Below, piece by piece: positions 53,627 to 62,968 of a stretch of 64,000 bases of DNA. The notes beneath the pieces were generated by a model. The model was given only the letters and a program-made list of their open reading frames with translations. It made no database searches and had not been told where the DNA came from. Position 1 is the first letter of the stretch. Each line of letters opens with the position of its first letter. The stretch comes from JAHEZL01 sp046074525 (GTDB lineage Bacteria > Bacteroidota > Bacteroidia > Flavobacteriales_C > GCA-002722245). The translations under genes were made by a program, and so were the position numbers. The stretch is from positions 1-64,000 of the forward strand of contig JBJTOK010000019.1 of NCBI GenBank assembly GCA_046074525.1, in the 5' to 3' direction.

Positions 53627-54824
53627 TATCGTCATCATCGGAGGTGGAATAGTAGGATTGGCCACGGCTTACCAGCTTACACAACAATTCCCCGATCAAT
53701 CCATTGCCGTTATTGAAAAAGAAAAAGAACTGGGCGAACACCAAACCGGTCACAACTCAGGTGTGCTGCATTCGGGCTTGTATTACACGCCCGGCTCAAA
53801 AAAAGCAATTCTATGTTTAGAAGGAAAAGAAGAAATGGTGGCCTTCGCCAAAACACAAAACATTCCTCACGATATCTGCGGAAAAATCATTGTCGCCACG
53901 GAAGAAAAAGAACTCAAAAATCTCGATAAAATTTTCCAGAACGGTATAGCGAACAAAGTGCCTGGTATTGAAAAAATCGATGCAAAACGCATAAGCGAAA
54001 TTGAACCACACTGCGTAGGCATTGCTGGTATCTGGGTCCCGGGTTCAGGCATCATCAACTATAAAGACGTTTGCAAAAAATTAGGTGAACTGGTAGAAAA
54101 AGCCCATCCGAAAAACAAGGTTTTCCTTGATGAAAAGTGTGAAAAAATACGCGAAGGAAAAGATCTCTCTACTGTTCAAACCAATAAGAAAAACATTCAG
54201 GGCAAAATAATTATTGCCTGCGCCGGATTGCAGGGCGACCGCGTTGCGAAGAAGGACAAGCTCGATCCGGGAATGAAGATTGTTCCTTTCCGAGGCGATT
54301 ATTACGAGCTCAGTGAACAGGGAAAGGCGAAAGTGCGCAACCTCATTTATCCTGTGCCCGATCCCGACTTCCCTTTCCTTGGCGTACATTTTACGCGCAT
54401 GATTGATGGCAGCGTGGAATGCGGTCCTAATGCGGTATTCTCCTTCAAGCGCGAAGGATACACACGTACCGCTTTCAACGTGAGAGACAGTATGGAATCC
54501 CTCACCTACAAAGGCACATGGATCTTATTTAAAAACCACTGGCGCCAGGGATTGGAAGAATACAAACGTGCATTCTCCAAAGATTTGTTTTTAAAATCCC
54601 TGCAGAAACTCATTCCCGATCTTACGCTGGATGATATCCAACCGGCGCGTGCCGGAGTACGCGCACAGGCTCTCGATGCCAAAGGGAAAATGATTGCAGA
54701 TTTCAAAATTGAATTCAAAGGCAAACACGTACATGTGCTGAATGCCCCATCCCCGGCGGCTACCGCATCACTTGCCATCGGTCGACATATCGTGGAAGAA
54801 ATTAAAAAGAAACATTTATTATGA
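53610..54824 (+). CDS. lhgO: L-2-hydroxyglutarate oxidase
   Basis: A 404-residue FAD-dependent DAO-family enzyme: IVIIGGGIVGLATAYQL (FAD-binding), ELGEHQTGHNSGVLHSGLYYTPGSKKA (characteristic of LhgO), PFRGDYYEL, and NAPSPAATASLAIG. Oxidises L-2-hydroxyglutarate to 2-oxoglutarate, feeding the quinone pool. ATGA overlap with the next gene. Confidence 0.92.
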   Translation: MEQKFDIVIIGGGIVGLATAYQLTQQFPDQSIAVIEKEKELGEHQTGHNSGVLHSGLYYTPGSKKAILCLEGKEEMVAFAKTQNIPHDICGKIIVATEEKELKNLDKIFQNGIANKVPGIEKIDAKRISEIEPHCVGIAGIWVPGSGIINYKDVCKKLGELVEKAHPKNKVFLDEKCEKIREGKDLSTVQTNKKNIQGKIIIACAGLQGDRVAKKDKLDPGMKIVPFRGDYYELSEQGKAKVRNLIYPVPDPDFPFLGVHFTRMIDGSVECGPNAVFSFKREGYTRTAFNVRDSMESLTYKGTWILFKNHWRQGLEEYKRAFSKDLFLKSLQKLIPDLTLDDIQPARAGVRAQALDAKGKMIADFKIEFKGKHVHVLNAPSPAATASLAIGRHIVEEIKKKHLL

Positions 54825-55381
54825 TGCGTTATATTCCGTTCCTTGCACTCCTTGCCTTCATAAGCTGTGATCCTTCCTCCGAAAAAAAAGGAGAAGAAAT
54901 CACCAATGAAATCAACTACAACACCTTCATCGGTGATCCACTGGCCAGCGAAGCTACTTTTGAAATTGAAGCGCTTCCTGCCGCACAGCGCAAAGAAATT
55001 TTAGAGAAATGGATAGGAGGTGTTTTTGAAGGAAAAATAAAAGCCTACCTGCCTATTCCCAATGGAGAACGTGTAATGACAGCAGAAGAAATTGCACTTA
55101 TCAAATCCAGGAACGACACGGTATTTGAAGATATCCCCGACAAACCGGGAGAAGTAAAAAAAATTCCTATCGTACATGAATTCAACTACGATGGTGTAAC
55201 ACATGTTAAGTTCAAGGAACGCTGGTACTACGATGAAGAAAGCAATCATTTCACGAAGGAAGTCATCGCTGTTTGTCCGCTTGTAAAAACATACGATGAC
55301 ACAGGGGAAGTCCGCGGCCTCACTGCTTTATTCTGGATTTATTTCGATGAGCATCAACCCGACAAGGCCAAAAATGAATAA
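54821..55381 (+). CDS. GldN/PorN-like lipoprotein
   Basis: A 186-residue lipoprotein (lipobox FISC, Cys17 region). Its C-terminal half resembles GldN/PorN of the type IX secretion/gliding machinery: VKFKERWYYDEESNHFTKEVIAVCPLVKTYDDTGEVRG and then LFWIYFDE, matching the usual EWFFD...GIAPV...FWIYFPE pattern. The GldKLM partners are not in the window, so it is probably a paralogue rather than core GldN. It overlaps lhgO by 4 nt and the M16 peptidase by 8 nt. Confidence 0.7.
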   Translation: MMRYIPFLALLAFISCDPSSEKKGEEITNEINYNTFIGDPLASEATFEIEALPAAQRKEILEKWIGGVFEGKIKAYLPIPNGERVMTAEEIALIKSRNDTVFEDIPDKPGEVKKIPIVHEFNYDGVTHVKFKERWYYDEESNHFTKEVIAVCPLVKTYDDTGEVRGLTALFWIYFDEHQPDKAKNE

Positions 55382-56609
55382 GGAATTCGACATCTTTGAA
55401 TTGCAAAACGGCATCAAAGTTTTGCACCAGGAATACAAACACAGTCCGGTAGCACATCTTGGAATAATTGTAAACAGTGGCTCCCGTGATGAAGACATTC
55501 ATGAGCACGGACTGGCTCATTTCATTGAACACGTTATTTTCAAAGGCACAAAAAACAAGAAAGCCGCACAAATCCTCAACCAGGTAGATGCTGTAGGCGG
55601 CGAACTAAATGCTTATACCACCAAGGAAGAAACCTGTCTCTTCGCCTCTTTCCTGCAAAAGCATCTTGAAAATTCAGTGGAATTATTATCTGATATTTTT
55701 TTCAACTCCACCTTTCCCTCCAAAGAACTTGAAAAGGAAAAAGTGGTGATTTACGATGAAATCAAATCGTACCAGGACAGTCCGATGGACATGATCGTAG
55801 ATGATTTCGAATTACTTCTTTTCCCAAAACATTCATTGGGAAGAGAAATTCTCGGCACAAAAAAATCGCTGCAGAAATTCACTAAAAAAGACATTCAGGA
55901 TTTTATCCGAAAACACTATACGCTCAACAATACCGTCATCAGCAGCATTGGTAATATTTCCAGCAAAGAGCTTAAAAAATTGCTTGAAAAATATTTCGGG
56001 AAATATCCGATGAGCTCTTCTGCAGGTGAAAAAATTCCGGCTGTAAATGCAGTGAACAAACATAAGGTACATCGCCCCGAAGGCAACCAGAGTCATTATA
56101 TTTTGGGCAATGCAGCTTACTCCTTAAACGATAAAAGAAGAACAGCTTTAACTCTGCTCACAAATGTTTTAGGCGGCCCCGCAATGAACTCGCGCCTCAA
56201 CATGGAGATTCGCGAAAAATACGGCTACACCTATAACATCGAAGCCAATTACAATCCTTTAAGCGACACAGGAATTTTCAATATTTATTTCGGTAGCGAC
56301 AAAAAAAATCTCGGTAAAACCATTGAGTTGGTAAAAAAAGAATTGAAGAAATTCTGCGATAAAAAAATGTCGCCGCTGGAATTGCAAAATGCGAAAGAAC
56401 AAATCCTCGGACAAATAACGCTGGCCAATGAAAACCGCGCCGGACTAATGCTAGCTTATGGCAAAAGCCTCGTCACATATGGCAAAGTAGATTCCGTAAA
56501 ACAGATTTATAACAAATACGAAAAGATCACCGCTGAGGAAATCCTTGAAATCGCGAATGATATTTTTGATGAGAGGAAAATGTCATCGGTGACTTATATT
56601 AATCGATAA
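55374..56609 (+). CDS. M16 family zinc peptidase
   Basis: About 411 residues: HFIEH (HxxEH inverted zinc motif) in the segment HEHGLAHFIEHVIFKGT, followed by the distal glutamate in EKEKVVIYDEIKSYQDSP, and a second M16-type C-terminal domain. Single-chain peptidase of the processing-peptidase/PqqL type. The ATG at 55374 (MNKEFDIF) matches normal family starts better than the longer frame from 55296. Coupled to the GldN-like gene by an 8-nt overlap. Periplasmic or cytoplasmic location unclear; no signal peptide with this start. Confidence 0.88.
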   Translation: MNKEFDIFELQNGIKVLHQEYKHSPVAHLGIIVNSGSRDEDIHEHGLAHFIEHVIFKGTKNKKAAQILNQVDAVGGELNAYTTKEETCLFASFLQKHLENSVELLSDIFFNSTFPSKELEKEKVVIYDEIKSYQDSPMDMIVDDFELLLFPKHSLGREILGTKKSLQKFTKKDIQDFIRKHYTLNNTVISSIGNISSKELKKLLEKYFGKYPMSSSAGEKIPAVNAVNKHKVHRPEGNQSHYILGNAAYSLNDKRRTALTLLTNVLGGPAMNSRLNMEIREKYGYTYNIEANYNPLSDTGIFNIYFGSDKKNLGKTIELVKKELKKFCDKKMSPLELQNAKEQILGQITLANENRAGLMLAYGKSLVTYGKVDSVKQIYNKYEKITAEEILEIANDIFDERKMSSVTYINR

Positions 56610-56626
56610 GTCAATTATATTCCTTC

Positions 56627-57700
56627 TTACGTTATTTCAAATCTCTCTTTATAATATCTGTCAACACCTATCATACAGAGCCAATAAACAGGAAACACAA
56701 TAGGGTATAAAATATAAATTAAGAAGAAATACCCGTGATATTCAGAAGCTTGATCTCCTATTACCCAATCCACAAAAGGGTAAAAGAACATAAGAGATGT
56801 CATTGCTGCAAAAGGCACTATTACAGCGCCTAAAACTACAGCCAGTGAAATTCTTTTTTTCAAATTATCCCTTCTGTATTTTCTCACCCATTTAAAATGG
56901 TAATACACCAATAAAATAAAGGTGATTATCATTAGTCCAAAGGGGGAAATAAAAATTAAAATCGAAGCAAACGCATTAACCTCAGGCACCCAGGTTACAG
57001 AAATGAATTCTGCTGGAATTTTATCAAAATGGTAATGTGATATAGAAGGTTCATTTTTCACTAATCCCTCCTCCAGATTACAAGTCAATTCTTCGCCAAA
57101 ATCAGATTTATCTATGAATAAATCTAAGGTTCCAAAAGACTTCCATGACCTGGCAGGAGTAAGTGAATATCTAAAAGAATATTCCTTAACATCGGAACTT
57201 AAATCCAACCATACAGTGGAATTATATTCTACAACAATGAGGTGTTTTCCCTTGAATAAATTGGTTTTAAAAAATTTCAAATCCTTATTGTCAGCAATGC
57301 GTCCTTCATGATCCATGAACCATATACTTATATTATTGAAGGATCTATTGCGCTCAGATGAGTTTTCTGCATAAGCGAAATCTTCTTTATTGGCAGGGTT
57401 GATACCACTATCAACCTTAACTTCCATGCCATCCACCCATACTTTGAATTCACCACTATAATCCATCGCATAAAAAATGAAAGGCAAATCAACACCATCT
57501 TTCAAAGATTCCACCTGGTATTCCACTTTATAAAAAGCCGTTAAATCAGATTTTGGAGTAACAAATATATTTTCGTGAACAATATTCACATATTGATTAA
57601 TGAATGGCGCTGAAGCAGCGGATCCATCATAGGTCGGCGAAGCCATATTGGCCCTTAACACTCCTCCAAAAAGCATAAACAGAAAAACTATTTTCTTCAT
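56627..57700 (-). CDS. exported membrane protein of unknown function
   Basis: A 357-residue protein with a signal peptide (FLFMLFGGVLRANMA), an extracytoplasmic beta-rich domain (about 20-240; repeated FNNISIWFMDHEG, VVEYNSTVWLDLSSDV), and three or four hydrophobic helices near the C-terminus (about 240-345). I do not recognise the family. It is followed by a 159-bp gap with a 32-bp palindrome before the DUF4349 gene. Confidence 0.7.
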   Translation of the reverse strand: MKKIVFLFMLFGGVLRANMASPTYDGSAASAPFINQYVNIVHENIFVTPKSDLTAFYKVEYQVESLKDGVDLPFIFYAMDYSGEFKVWVDGMEVKVDSGINPANKEDFAYAENSSERNRSFNNISIWFMDHEGRIADNKDLKFFKTNLFKGKHLIVVEYNSTVWLDLSSDVKEYSFRYSLTPARSWKSFGTLDLFIDKSDFGEELTCNLEEGLVKNEPSISHYHFDKIPAEFISVTWVPEVNAFASILIFISPFGLMIITFILLVYYHFKWVRKYRRDNLKKRISLAVVLGAVIVPFAAMTSLMFFYPFVDWVIGDQASEYHGYFFLIYILYPIVFPVYWLCMIGVDRYYKERFEIT

Positions 57701-57739
57701 ATTTCAAATGTAAAGATTCTAAGTATACAGTATACGCAT

Positions 57740-57828
57740 CGTCATCGGTAGGGGCGAAATGCTTTTCGCCCGCGATATGGTTGACGTACATTATGTGGGC
57801 GAAAAGCATTTCGCCCCTACCGATGACG
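57740..57828. repeat. perfect 32-bp inverted repeat
   Basis: Bases 57740-57771 and 57797-57828 are exact reverse complements (GGGGCGAAATGCTTTTCGCC core), 25-nt loop. It lies between two minus-strand genes. Sequence is unlike the other palindromes here. Confidence 0.85.
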
Positions 57829-57859
57829 AACATGGAGACAATGACAAACGCGGCAAAAA

Positions 57860-58756
57860 CTATTTCTTCCTCAATGTCTTATACAACAATCCTCCTCCCA
57901 CTCCAACCAACAACAACACCCACCAAATCTTCAACAATCCCAACACCAGTATTTCCAAGCCATTCAAACCGAACGCAAGTGAATCACCCACCTTGGAAAA
58001 GAAAGAAGGCTCATAGGGTTCCACTATTTTTTCACGTGCTAACAATTGCTGTTTAACCGATGAACGCTGGTAGAGATAAATCTTCACTGTACTGAAATCC
58101 ACCTGATCCTGAATAGAAAGGTTGGCAACAATTGCATCGTCTTTTTTCTCTTCCTTTTCGAGAAGGGAATTTTCGGCAGCGGTGGTGCTTTTCAAAGTAC
58201 CACCATTGTGAATGACATTGTCCATGCGCTTTTCATGAGTAGTAATTCTTTTTTGCACGAGTTTGTTCGCAAGTAATTTTAGTGTTACGTCATCGGCGTT
58301 GATGTTGCGGTAATCAAGGAAATCCACGAGTCCGTTGATATCTTTTAATACATCATCCATTTGTGTGTTGGGGACGCGGATTTCGATGCTGTTCTCCATC
58401 GTGTAATGTGTGGTTTCCATGGTAGAATCTTCACTCACAGGAACAGTTTCTACATAATTCACCGAACTGAATAAATTGGTATGCGTGACAAAACCACTGT
58501 TTTTGGCAACTACATCTTCAATCGCAAAAGTCGCTGAACGTACATCATTGGTGCGGAATTTAATATCGGCTGTTCGTACAAAACGGCGATTAGAATGCAC
58601 ATTTTCAATGGCTGCCGATGAGGATAAGGTGCTGTCGGCAGCAATAGCGTCTTCGGAATAGGCTTTGGCGTTATATGCAGACTCAGCGTCATAGCCGCCG
58701 CTGCAGGAGAATAAACTTAAACTTACAATAGCGAGGGGAAAGATTATCTTTTTCAT
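57860..58756 (-). CDS. DUF4349 lipoprotein
   Basis: A 298-residue lipoprotein (lipobox LFSC) with the DUF4349 pattern: NRRFVRTADIKFRTNDVRSATFAIEDVVAKNSGFV, IEIRVPNTQMDDVLKDI and a coiled middle. A C-terminal helix (KIWWVLLLVGVGGGLLYKTLRKK) anchors it in the membrane. Function of the family is unknown to me. Confidence 0.85.
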   Translation of the reverse strand: MKKIIFPLAIVSLSLFSCSGGYDAESAYNAKAYSEDAIAADSTLSSSAAIENVHSNRRFVRTADIKFRTNDVRSATFAIEDVVAKNSGFVTHTNLFSSVNYVETVPVSEDSTMETTHYTMENSIEIRVPNTQMDDVLKDINGLVDFLDYRNINADDVTLKLLANKLVQKRITTHEKRMDNVIHNGGTLKSTTAAENSLLEKEEKKDDAIVANLSIQDQVDFSTVKIYLYQRSSVKQQLLAREKIVEPYEPSFFSKVGDSLAFGLNGLEILVLGLLKIWWVLLLVGVGGGLLYKTLRKK

Positions 58757-58828
58757 GAGTGTGTATTTTTCAGTTTATTCCGGGGAATGAAAAAGGTAAC
58801 CCTTGAATGAGTGTGAGAGTGGGTTTCG

Positions 58829-58990
58829 AGAGTGGACAGCTAACTAACTCTCCTCCTTTTCAAGGAGGAGTGCCTGAAAGGCGAGGTGGTTAATAGATAG
58901 AAAAATCCTTTGATTTCGTTTTTAATTAACCACCTCCCCCTTCGGGTACTCCTCCTTGAAAAGGAGGAGAGTTAGTTAGCGGCCCACTCT
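58829..58990. repeat. 162-nt composite palindrome
   Basis: A perfect 32-bp stem (58839-58870 with 58949-58980; GCTAACTAACTCTCCTCC-type) is extended by imperfect pairing on both sides, including GGTGGTTAAT with ATTAACCACC. It sits in the 293-bp gap between the DUF4349 gene and the metK terminator. No ORF. Confidence 0.8.
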
Positions 58991-58994
58991 CTGA

Positions 58995-59030
58995 AAACAA
59001 AAAAACCTCCCGTTTCCGGAAGGCTTTTTT
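58995..59030 (-). terminator. intrinsic terminator of metK
   Basis: On the minus strand, GCCTTCCG (complement of 59017-59024) pairs with CGGGAGG across a GAAA loop (one mismatch/wobble), followed by TTTTTTTGTTTTC. It lies about 20 nt past the metK stop. Confidence 0.75.
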
Positions 59031-59050
59031 ATTTTTATTCAGAAAAAGAA

Positions 59051-60316
59051 TTACTTCTTAATTCCGAATTCTTTTTTGATTTTATCAACGTAATCCAATT
59101 TCTCCCATCCGAAGAAAGTCACTTTCTTCTTCGATTTTTTACCATTGTAAAGGAGTTCAACTTCTTTCTCATAAGAATTTCTTCCCATGTGACCGTAAGC
59201 AGCAGTTTCGCCGAAGATTGGGTAACGCAAACCGAAACGCTCAATGATAGCAGCCGGACGCATGTCGAACAACTTAGCTACTTTGTTAGCAATTTCACCA
59301 TCCGTAAGATTCACTTTCGCAGAACCGTAAGTGTTTACATACAAACCAACTGGTTTAGCAACACCGATAGCGTAAGCCACCTGTACCAGAACCTCCTCAG
59401 CAACACCTGCAGCTACAAGATTTTTGGCGATGTGACGTGTTGCATAAGCAGCAGAGCGGTCAACTTTTGATGAATCTTTTCCAGAGAAAGCACCACCACC
59501 ATGAGCACCTTTTCCACCGTAAGTATCAACAATGATTTTTCTACCGGTTAAACCAGTATCTCCGTGCGGACCACCGATTACGAATTTACCGGTTGGGTTG
59601 ATATGGTAAATGATATCTTTTCCGAAAAGTTTTTTGTTGGATGCTGACAATTTCGATAATACTCTTGGCATCAGGATAGCCTTCATATCATCAGCAATTT
59701 TCTTCAGCATTTTTGGTTCTTTATCGAAATCGTCATGTTGTGTAGAAATAACGATAGTGTCGATTCTTACCGGTTGGTTTTTGTCGTTGTACTCAATCGT
59801 TACCTGAGATTTAGCGTCAGGACGCAGATACTTCATTTGCTTGCCTTCTTTACGGATAGCAGCCAATTCCAACAACAATTTGTGAGCGATATCGAGGGCC
59901 AATGGCATGTAGTTCGCAGATTCGCTGGTAGCGTATCCGAACATCATTCCCTGGTCACCGGCACCTTGTTCCTTGTGCAAACCTGCACCTTCATCAACAC
60001 CCTGAGCGATGTCAGGAGACTGACCGTGGATAGCAGAGATGATACCGCAAGAATCGGCATCAAACATATATTCAGCTTTATTGTAGCCAATTCTCTTGAT
60101 TACGTTACGGGCAACTTCCTGTTGATCGAAATGTCCGTTGCAAGTTACTTCACCTGCCAATACAGTTAATCCTGTGGTTACTAAAGTTTCGCACGCAATC
60201 CTTGAAGCAGGATCTCTTCTGAGAAATTCATCCACCAGAGCGTCAGATATCTGGTCGGCAACTTTATCCGGATGCCCTTCGGAAACTGATTCGGAAGTAA
60301 ATAAGTAATTAGCCAT
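59051..60316 (-). CDS. metK: S-adenosylmethionine synthetase
   Basis: A 421-residue enzyme: SEGHPDK (12-18), GAGDQGMMFGYA and GGGAFSGKD are the conserved catalytic motifs. Makes SAM from methionine and ATP. Length is slightly long, with a C-terminal lysine-rich extension common in this phylum. I see no SAM riboswitch in the 129-nt upstream gap. Confidence 0.96.
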   Translation of the reverse strand: MANYLFTSESVSEGHPDKVADQISDALVDEFLRRDPASRIACETLVTTGLTVLAGEVTCNGHFDQQEVARNVIKRIGYNKAEYMFDADSCGIISAIHGQSPDIAQGVDEGAGLHKEQGAGDQGMMFGYATSESANYMPLALDIAHKLLLELAAIRKEGKQMKYLRPDAKSQVTIEYNDKNQPVRIDTIVISTQHDDFDKEPKMLKKIADDMKAILMPRVLSKLSASNKKLFGKDIIYHINPTGKFVIGGPHGDTGLTGRKIIVDTYGGKGAHGGGAFSGKDSSKVDRSAAYATRHIAKNLVAAGVAEEVLVQVAYAIGVAKPVGLYVNTYGSAKVNLTDGEIANKVAKLFDMRPAAIIERFGLRYPIFGETAAYGHMGRNSYEKEVELLYNGKKSKKKVTFFGWEKLDYVDKIKKEFGIKK

Positions 60317-60445
60317 TGTGTATTATTAATTTAAGTTGATTTTTTTAATTGCGATTGCAAATAAACAAAGATTAATTTCCAATAAGAAATTATTTTGAAG
60401 GTTTTGTGGAATATTTTCCCACAACTTGTTTACATCCTAAAATCA

Positions 60446-61213
60446 CTATAGAGTGCAGCAGGCTTCCATTTCGTACAAATCCTTTACTTCTGAGGATTCC
60501 AACTCTTTTTTATAGATGATAACATCGTCCAGAATTCCTGAAAAATTCTTCCCGATAAAAAGGTCTCCGATATCCTCCACAGATACTTCGCTAGAACAAT
60601 TTCCCTTACTCCATTCGCTTTCATGCAGCTTGCCATTAACGTACAACTTAATACTATATGGAAACTTCCTATATGTAGCTACAACATGTTTCCATTGATC
60701 CAATCCGAAATCCTCGCAGGCAATTCCCGAATCATGCTCTTCCCATACCGAATTCAGGTGACCAAACTCCGCAAGATGACAGTCGAACAACCCCAATTTC
60801 CACTCCCCTATTTTATCGGGACATCTTTGCCCTTCACCTCTACAAACAAAAACCTCGTGCCCACCAGCATTACCATTATCAATCGCATAATACCACACTG
60901 ATATAGAAAATTCGTCTAAGCCATTTAGGAAATCACTTTGAGAAGAAAATAAATGCTGCACATTCCCATTTAAATTATCAAAATTCAAAGCACAACTGAC
61001 ATTGCCTTTTCTATCTACTGTTGAAGATGGGGAACCCACAGCCTGCAAATGATGACCCTCTCCTGAAAAATCTTTGAAACTGCCATTAGCAAAAGGGAAA
61101 AAAGCTATCACATCCTTATCGGCAATAATGGAAGTGCAATTTTGATTTTTTCCTTTCTGACATGACGAAAAACCAAACGCCATAAATAATAAAAGAGAAA
61201 TAATTTTATTCAT
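60446..61213 (-). CDS. LamG-domain lipoprotein
   Basis: A 255-residue lipoprotein (lipobox FSSC, Cys18) with one concanavalin-A/LamG jelly-roll: IAFFPFANGSFKDFSGEGHHL, FSISVWYYA, WKHVVATY, KLYVNGKLHES and DVIIYKKELESSEVKDLYE. Surface or periplasmic binding protein; ligand unknown. Cysteine-rich near the C-terminus (EACCTL). Independent gene. Confidence 0.85.
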   Translation of the reverse strand: MNKIISLLLFMAFGFSSCQKGKNQNCTSIIADKDVIAFFPFANGSFKDFSGEGHHLQAVGSPSSTVDRKGNVSCALNFDNLNGNVQHLFSSQSDFLNGLDEFSISVWYYAIDNGNAGGHEVFVCRGEGQRCPDKIGEWKLGLFDCHLAEFGHLNSVWEEHDSGIACEDFGLDQWKHVVATYRKFPYSIKLYVNGKLHESEWSKGNCSSEVSVEDIGDLFIGKNFSGILDDVIIYKKELESSEVKDLYEMEACCTL

Positions 61214-61262
61214 TCACAAAATTTTGAAGCAGTAAAGCGAAAACAAAGGTTCCTTTATTGTA

Positions 61263-61964
61263 TTACTTAGTTAAGCCCTGGAAAACTTTTTCAAGAGTTT
61301 CCCCTTTCTTGAGGATGCTGGCAATGGATTCATCGGCTACGATTTTGCCATGATTAATGATAATGGCGCGCTCGCAAATCGCTTCTACCTCCTGCATGAT
61401 ATGAGTGGACAACATTACGGTTTTGTTTTTTCCGAGGTCCTTTATGAGGGCACGGATTTCGGAGAGTTGATTCGGATCGAGACCTGTAGTGGGCTCATCC
61501 AGAATGAGCACTGCCGGGTCGTGGATAATAGCCTGGGCCAAGCCCACGCGCTGACGATAACCTTTGGATAACTGTCCGATTTTTTTGTTTTGCTCTATGG
61601 TGAGGCCCGTCATCTCCACCATTTCCGCTACACGGTTTTTGAGATTTTTCACATGATAGAAACGACCAACGAATTCAAGGTATTCTTTCACGTACATATC
61701 GAGATAGAGGGGATTGTGCTCAGGCAGGTAGCCTACTTTTTTACGCACTTCCATCGACTCCTCAGCCACATCCAATCCACATACTTTCGCAGTCCCTTGC
61801 GTAGCCGGTAAATAACAACACAAAATCTTCATCAGCGTAGATTTTCCGGCGCCGTTCGGACCGAGGAAACCAACGATTTCACCGGTAGAAATGGAGATAG
61901 AAACATCATTGAGCGCTTTTTGCTCGCCATAAATTTTAGTGACTTTGCTAACTGCTATTGACAT
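61263..61964 (-). CDS. GldA-like ABC transporter ATPase
   Basis: A 233-residue ATP-binding cassette: Walker A GPNGAGKST (35-43), signature LSKGYRQR, Walker B LILDEPTTGLDP, and GYLPEHNPLYLDMYVKEYLEF, which closely matches GldA of the Bacteroidota gliding/secretion ABC system. It is shorter than GldA proteins near 300 residues as I remember them, lacking a C-terminal part. The GldF/G partners are not in the window. Confidence 0.82.
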   Translation of the reverse strand: MSIAVSKVTKIYGEQKALNDVSISISTGEIVGFLGPNGAGKSTLMKILCCYLPATQGTAKVCGLDVAEESMEVRKKVGYLPEHNPLYLDMYVKEYLEFVGRFYHVKNLKNRVAEMVEMTGLTIEQNKKIGQLSKGYRQRVGLAQAIIHDPAVLILDEPTTGLDPNQLSEIRALIKDLGKNKTVMLSTHIMQEVEAICERAIIINHGKIVADESIASILKKGETLEKVFQGLTK

Positions 61965-61999
61965 AATTCTAAAATCGTAAATCTACCTTCGTAAATCGT

Positions 62000-62878
62000 T
62001 TAAAGGTATCCAAATCTTTTCAATTGTTTATCGTCGCTGCGCCATTCTTTCTGCACTTTAACGTGCAATTCGAGAAAAACTTTTTCCTGCATAAAATCTT
62101 CCATTTCCTTGCGGGCCGCAGTGCCTACTTTTTTTAGCATGCTGCCCTGGTGACCAATAATGATGGCCTTTTGCGAGTCGCGCGCAACATAAATCACTAC
62201 CGAAATGCGGGTGATTTTAGCATCCCGCTTGAACGACTCCACTTCTACCTCAACGCTGTAGGGTATCTCTTTATCGTAGTTGAGTAATATTTTTTCACGG
62301 ATGATCTCGGCAGTAAAAAATCTTTCGGGCTTATCGGTAAGCTGGTCTTTGTCGAAATAAGGGGGCGACTCCGGCAGGTTTTTCAAAATCCACTGGAGCA
62401 CGATATCGTGGTTCACTTTATTCAAGGCTGATATCGGAAGAATGCTTACGCCAGGTAATTTCTTGGCCCAGCGCTCAACGAGTACTTCCAGTTTCTGCTG
62501 ATCAATCAAATCAATTTTATTGATGATGAGCAGCTTTGGTGTCGTGGTTTTTGCCACCTTTTCCCATAGTTCTTCATTAAGTGGTGTTTCCTCCTCCACG
62601 TCGGTGACGAGCAAAAAGATATCCGCATCAGAAACTGCTGACGACACAAAGTTCATCATGCCTTCCTGCATTTTATAATGCGGTTTGATCATGCCCGGTG
62701 TATCCGAATAAACAATCTGAAAATCCTCACCATTTACGATACCCATGATGCGGTGACGCGTGGTTTGCGCCTTGGAAGTGATGATGGACAAACGCTCCCC
62801 TACGAGCTGGTTCATCAATGTTGATTTACCAACATTCGGACTTCCTACGATATTTACAAATCCTGCTTTGTGTGCCAT
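62000..62878 (-). CDS. era: GTPase Era
   Basis: A 292-residue Era with GSPNVGKST (12-20), SDTPG, NKID and a C-terminal KH domain (ending VFLELHVKVQKEW). Binds 16S rRNA and is needed for 30S maturation. Normal length and position on the minus strand beside ispE. Confidence 0.95.
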   Translation of the reverse strand: MAHKAGFVNIVGSPNVGKSTLMNQLVGERLSIITSKAQTTRHRIMGIVNGEDFQIVYSDTPGMIKPHYKMQEGMMNFVSSAVSDADIFLLVTDVEEETPLNEELWEKVAKTTTPKLLIINKIDLIDQQKLEVLVERWAKKLPGVSILPISALNKVNHDIVLQWILKNLPESPPYFDKDQLTDKPERFFTAEIIREKILLNYDKEIPYSVEVEVESFKRDAKITRISVVIYVARDSQKAIIIGHQGSMLKKVGTAARKEMEDFMQEKVFLELHVKVQKEWRSDDKQLKRFGYL

Positions 62879-62897
62879 GGGGTAAAAATAGGGATTA

Positions 62898-62968
62898 ATT
62901 TCCCACAGATCTCACAGATTCACACAGAAAGAACAATTGGTGAAAATCGGTGATATCTGTAGGAAACT
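62898..62968. repeat. imperfect inverted repeat with CCCACAGAT edge
   Basis: ATTTCCCACAGAT (62898-62910) is mirrored by ATCTGTAGGAAACT (62955-62968), with CACAGATTCACACAGA in between. A partial copy of the left half occurs at 34631-34651, suggesting a dispersed element. It fills the 88-nt era-ispE gap. Confidence 0.6.

Noticed and set aside
57759..58056. short plus-strand ORFs across the 57.7-58.0 kb region
   Set aside because: They run through the palindrome and antisense to the DUF4349 gene; no supporting start or domain.
60317..60445. possible SAM riboswitch before metK
   Set aside because: The 129-nt gap is AT-rich and shows no conserved pseudoknot or kink-turn-like pattern; only a weak TTTATTTG box is visible.
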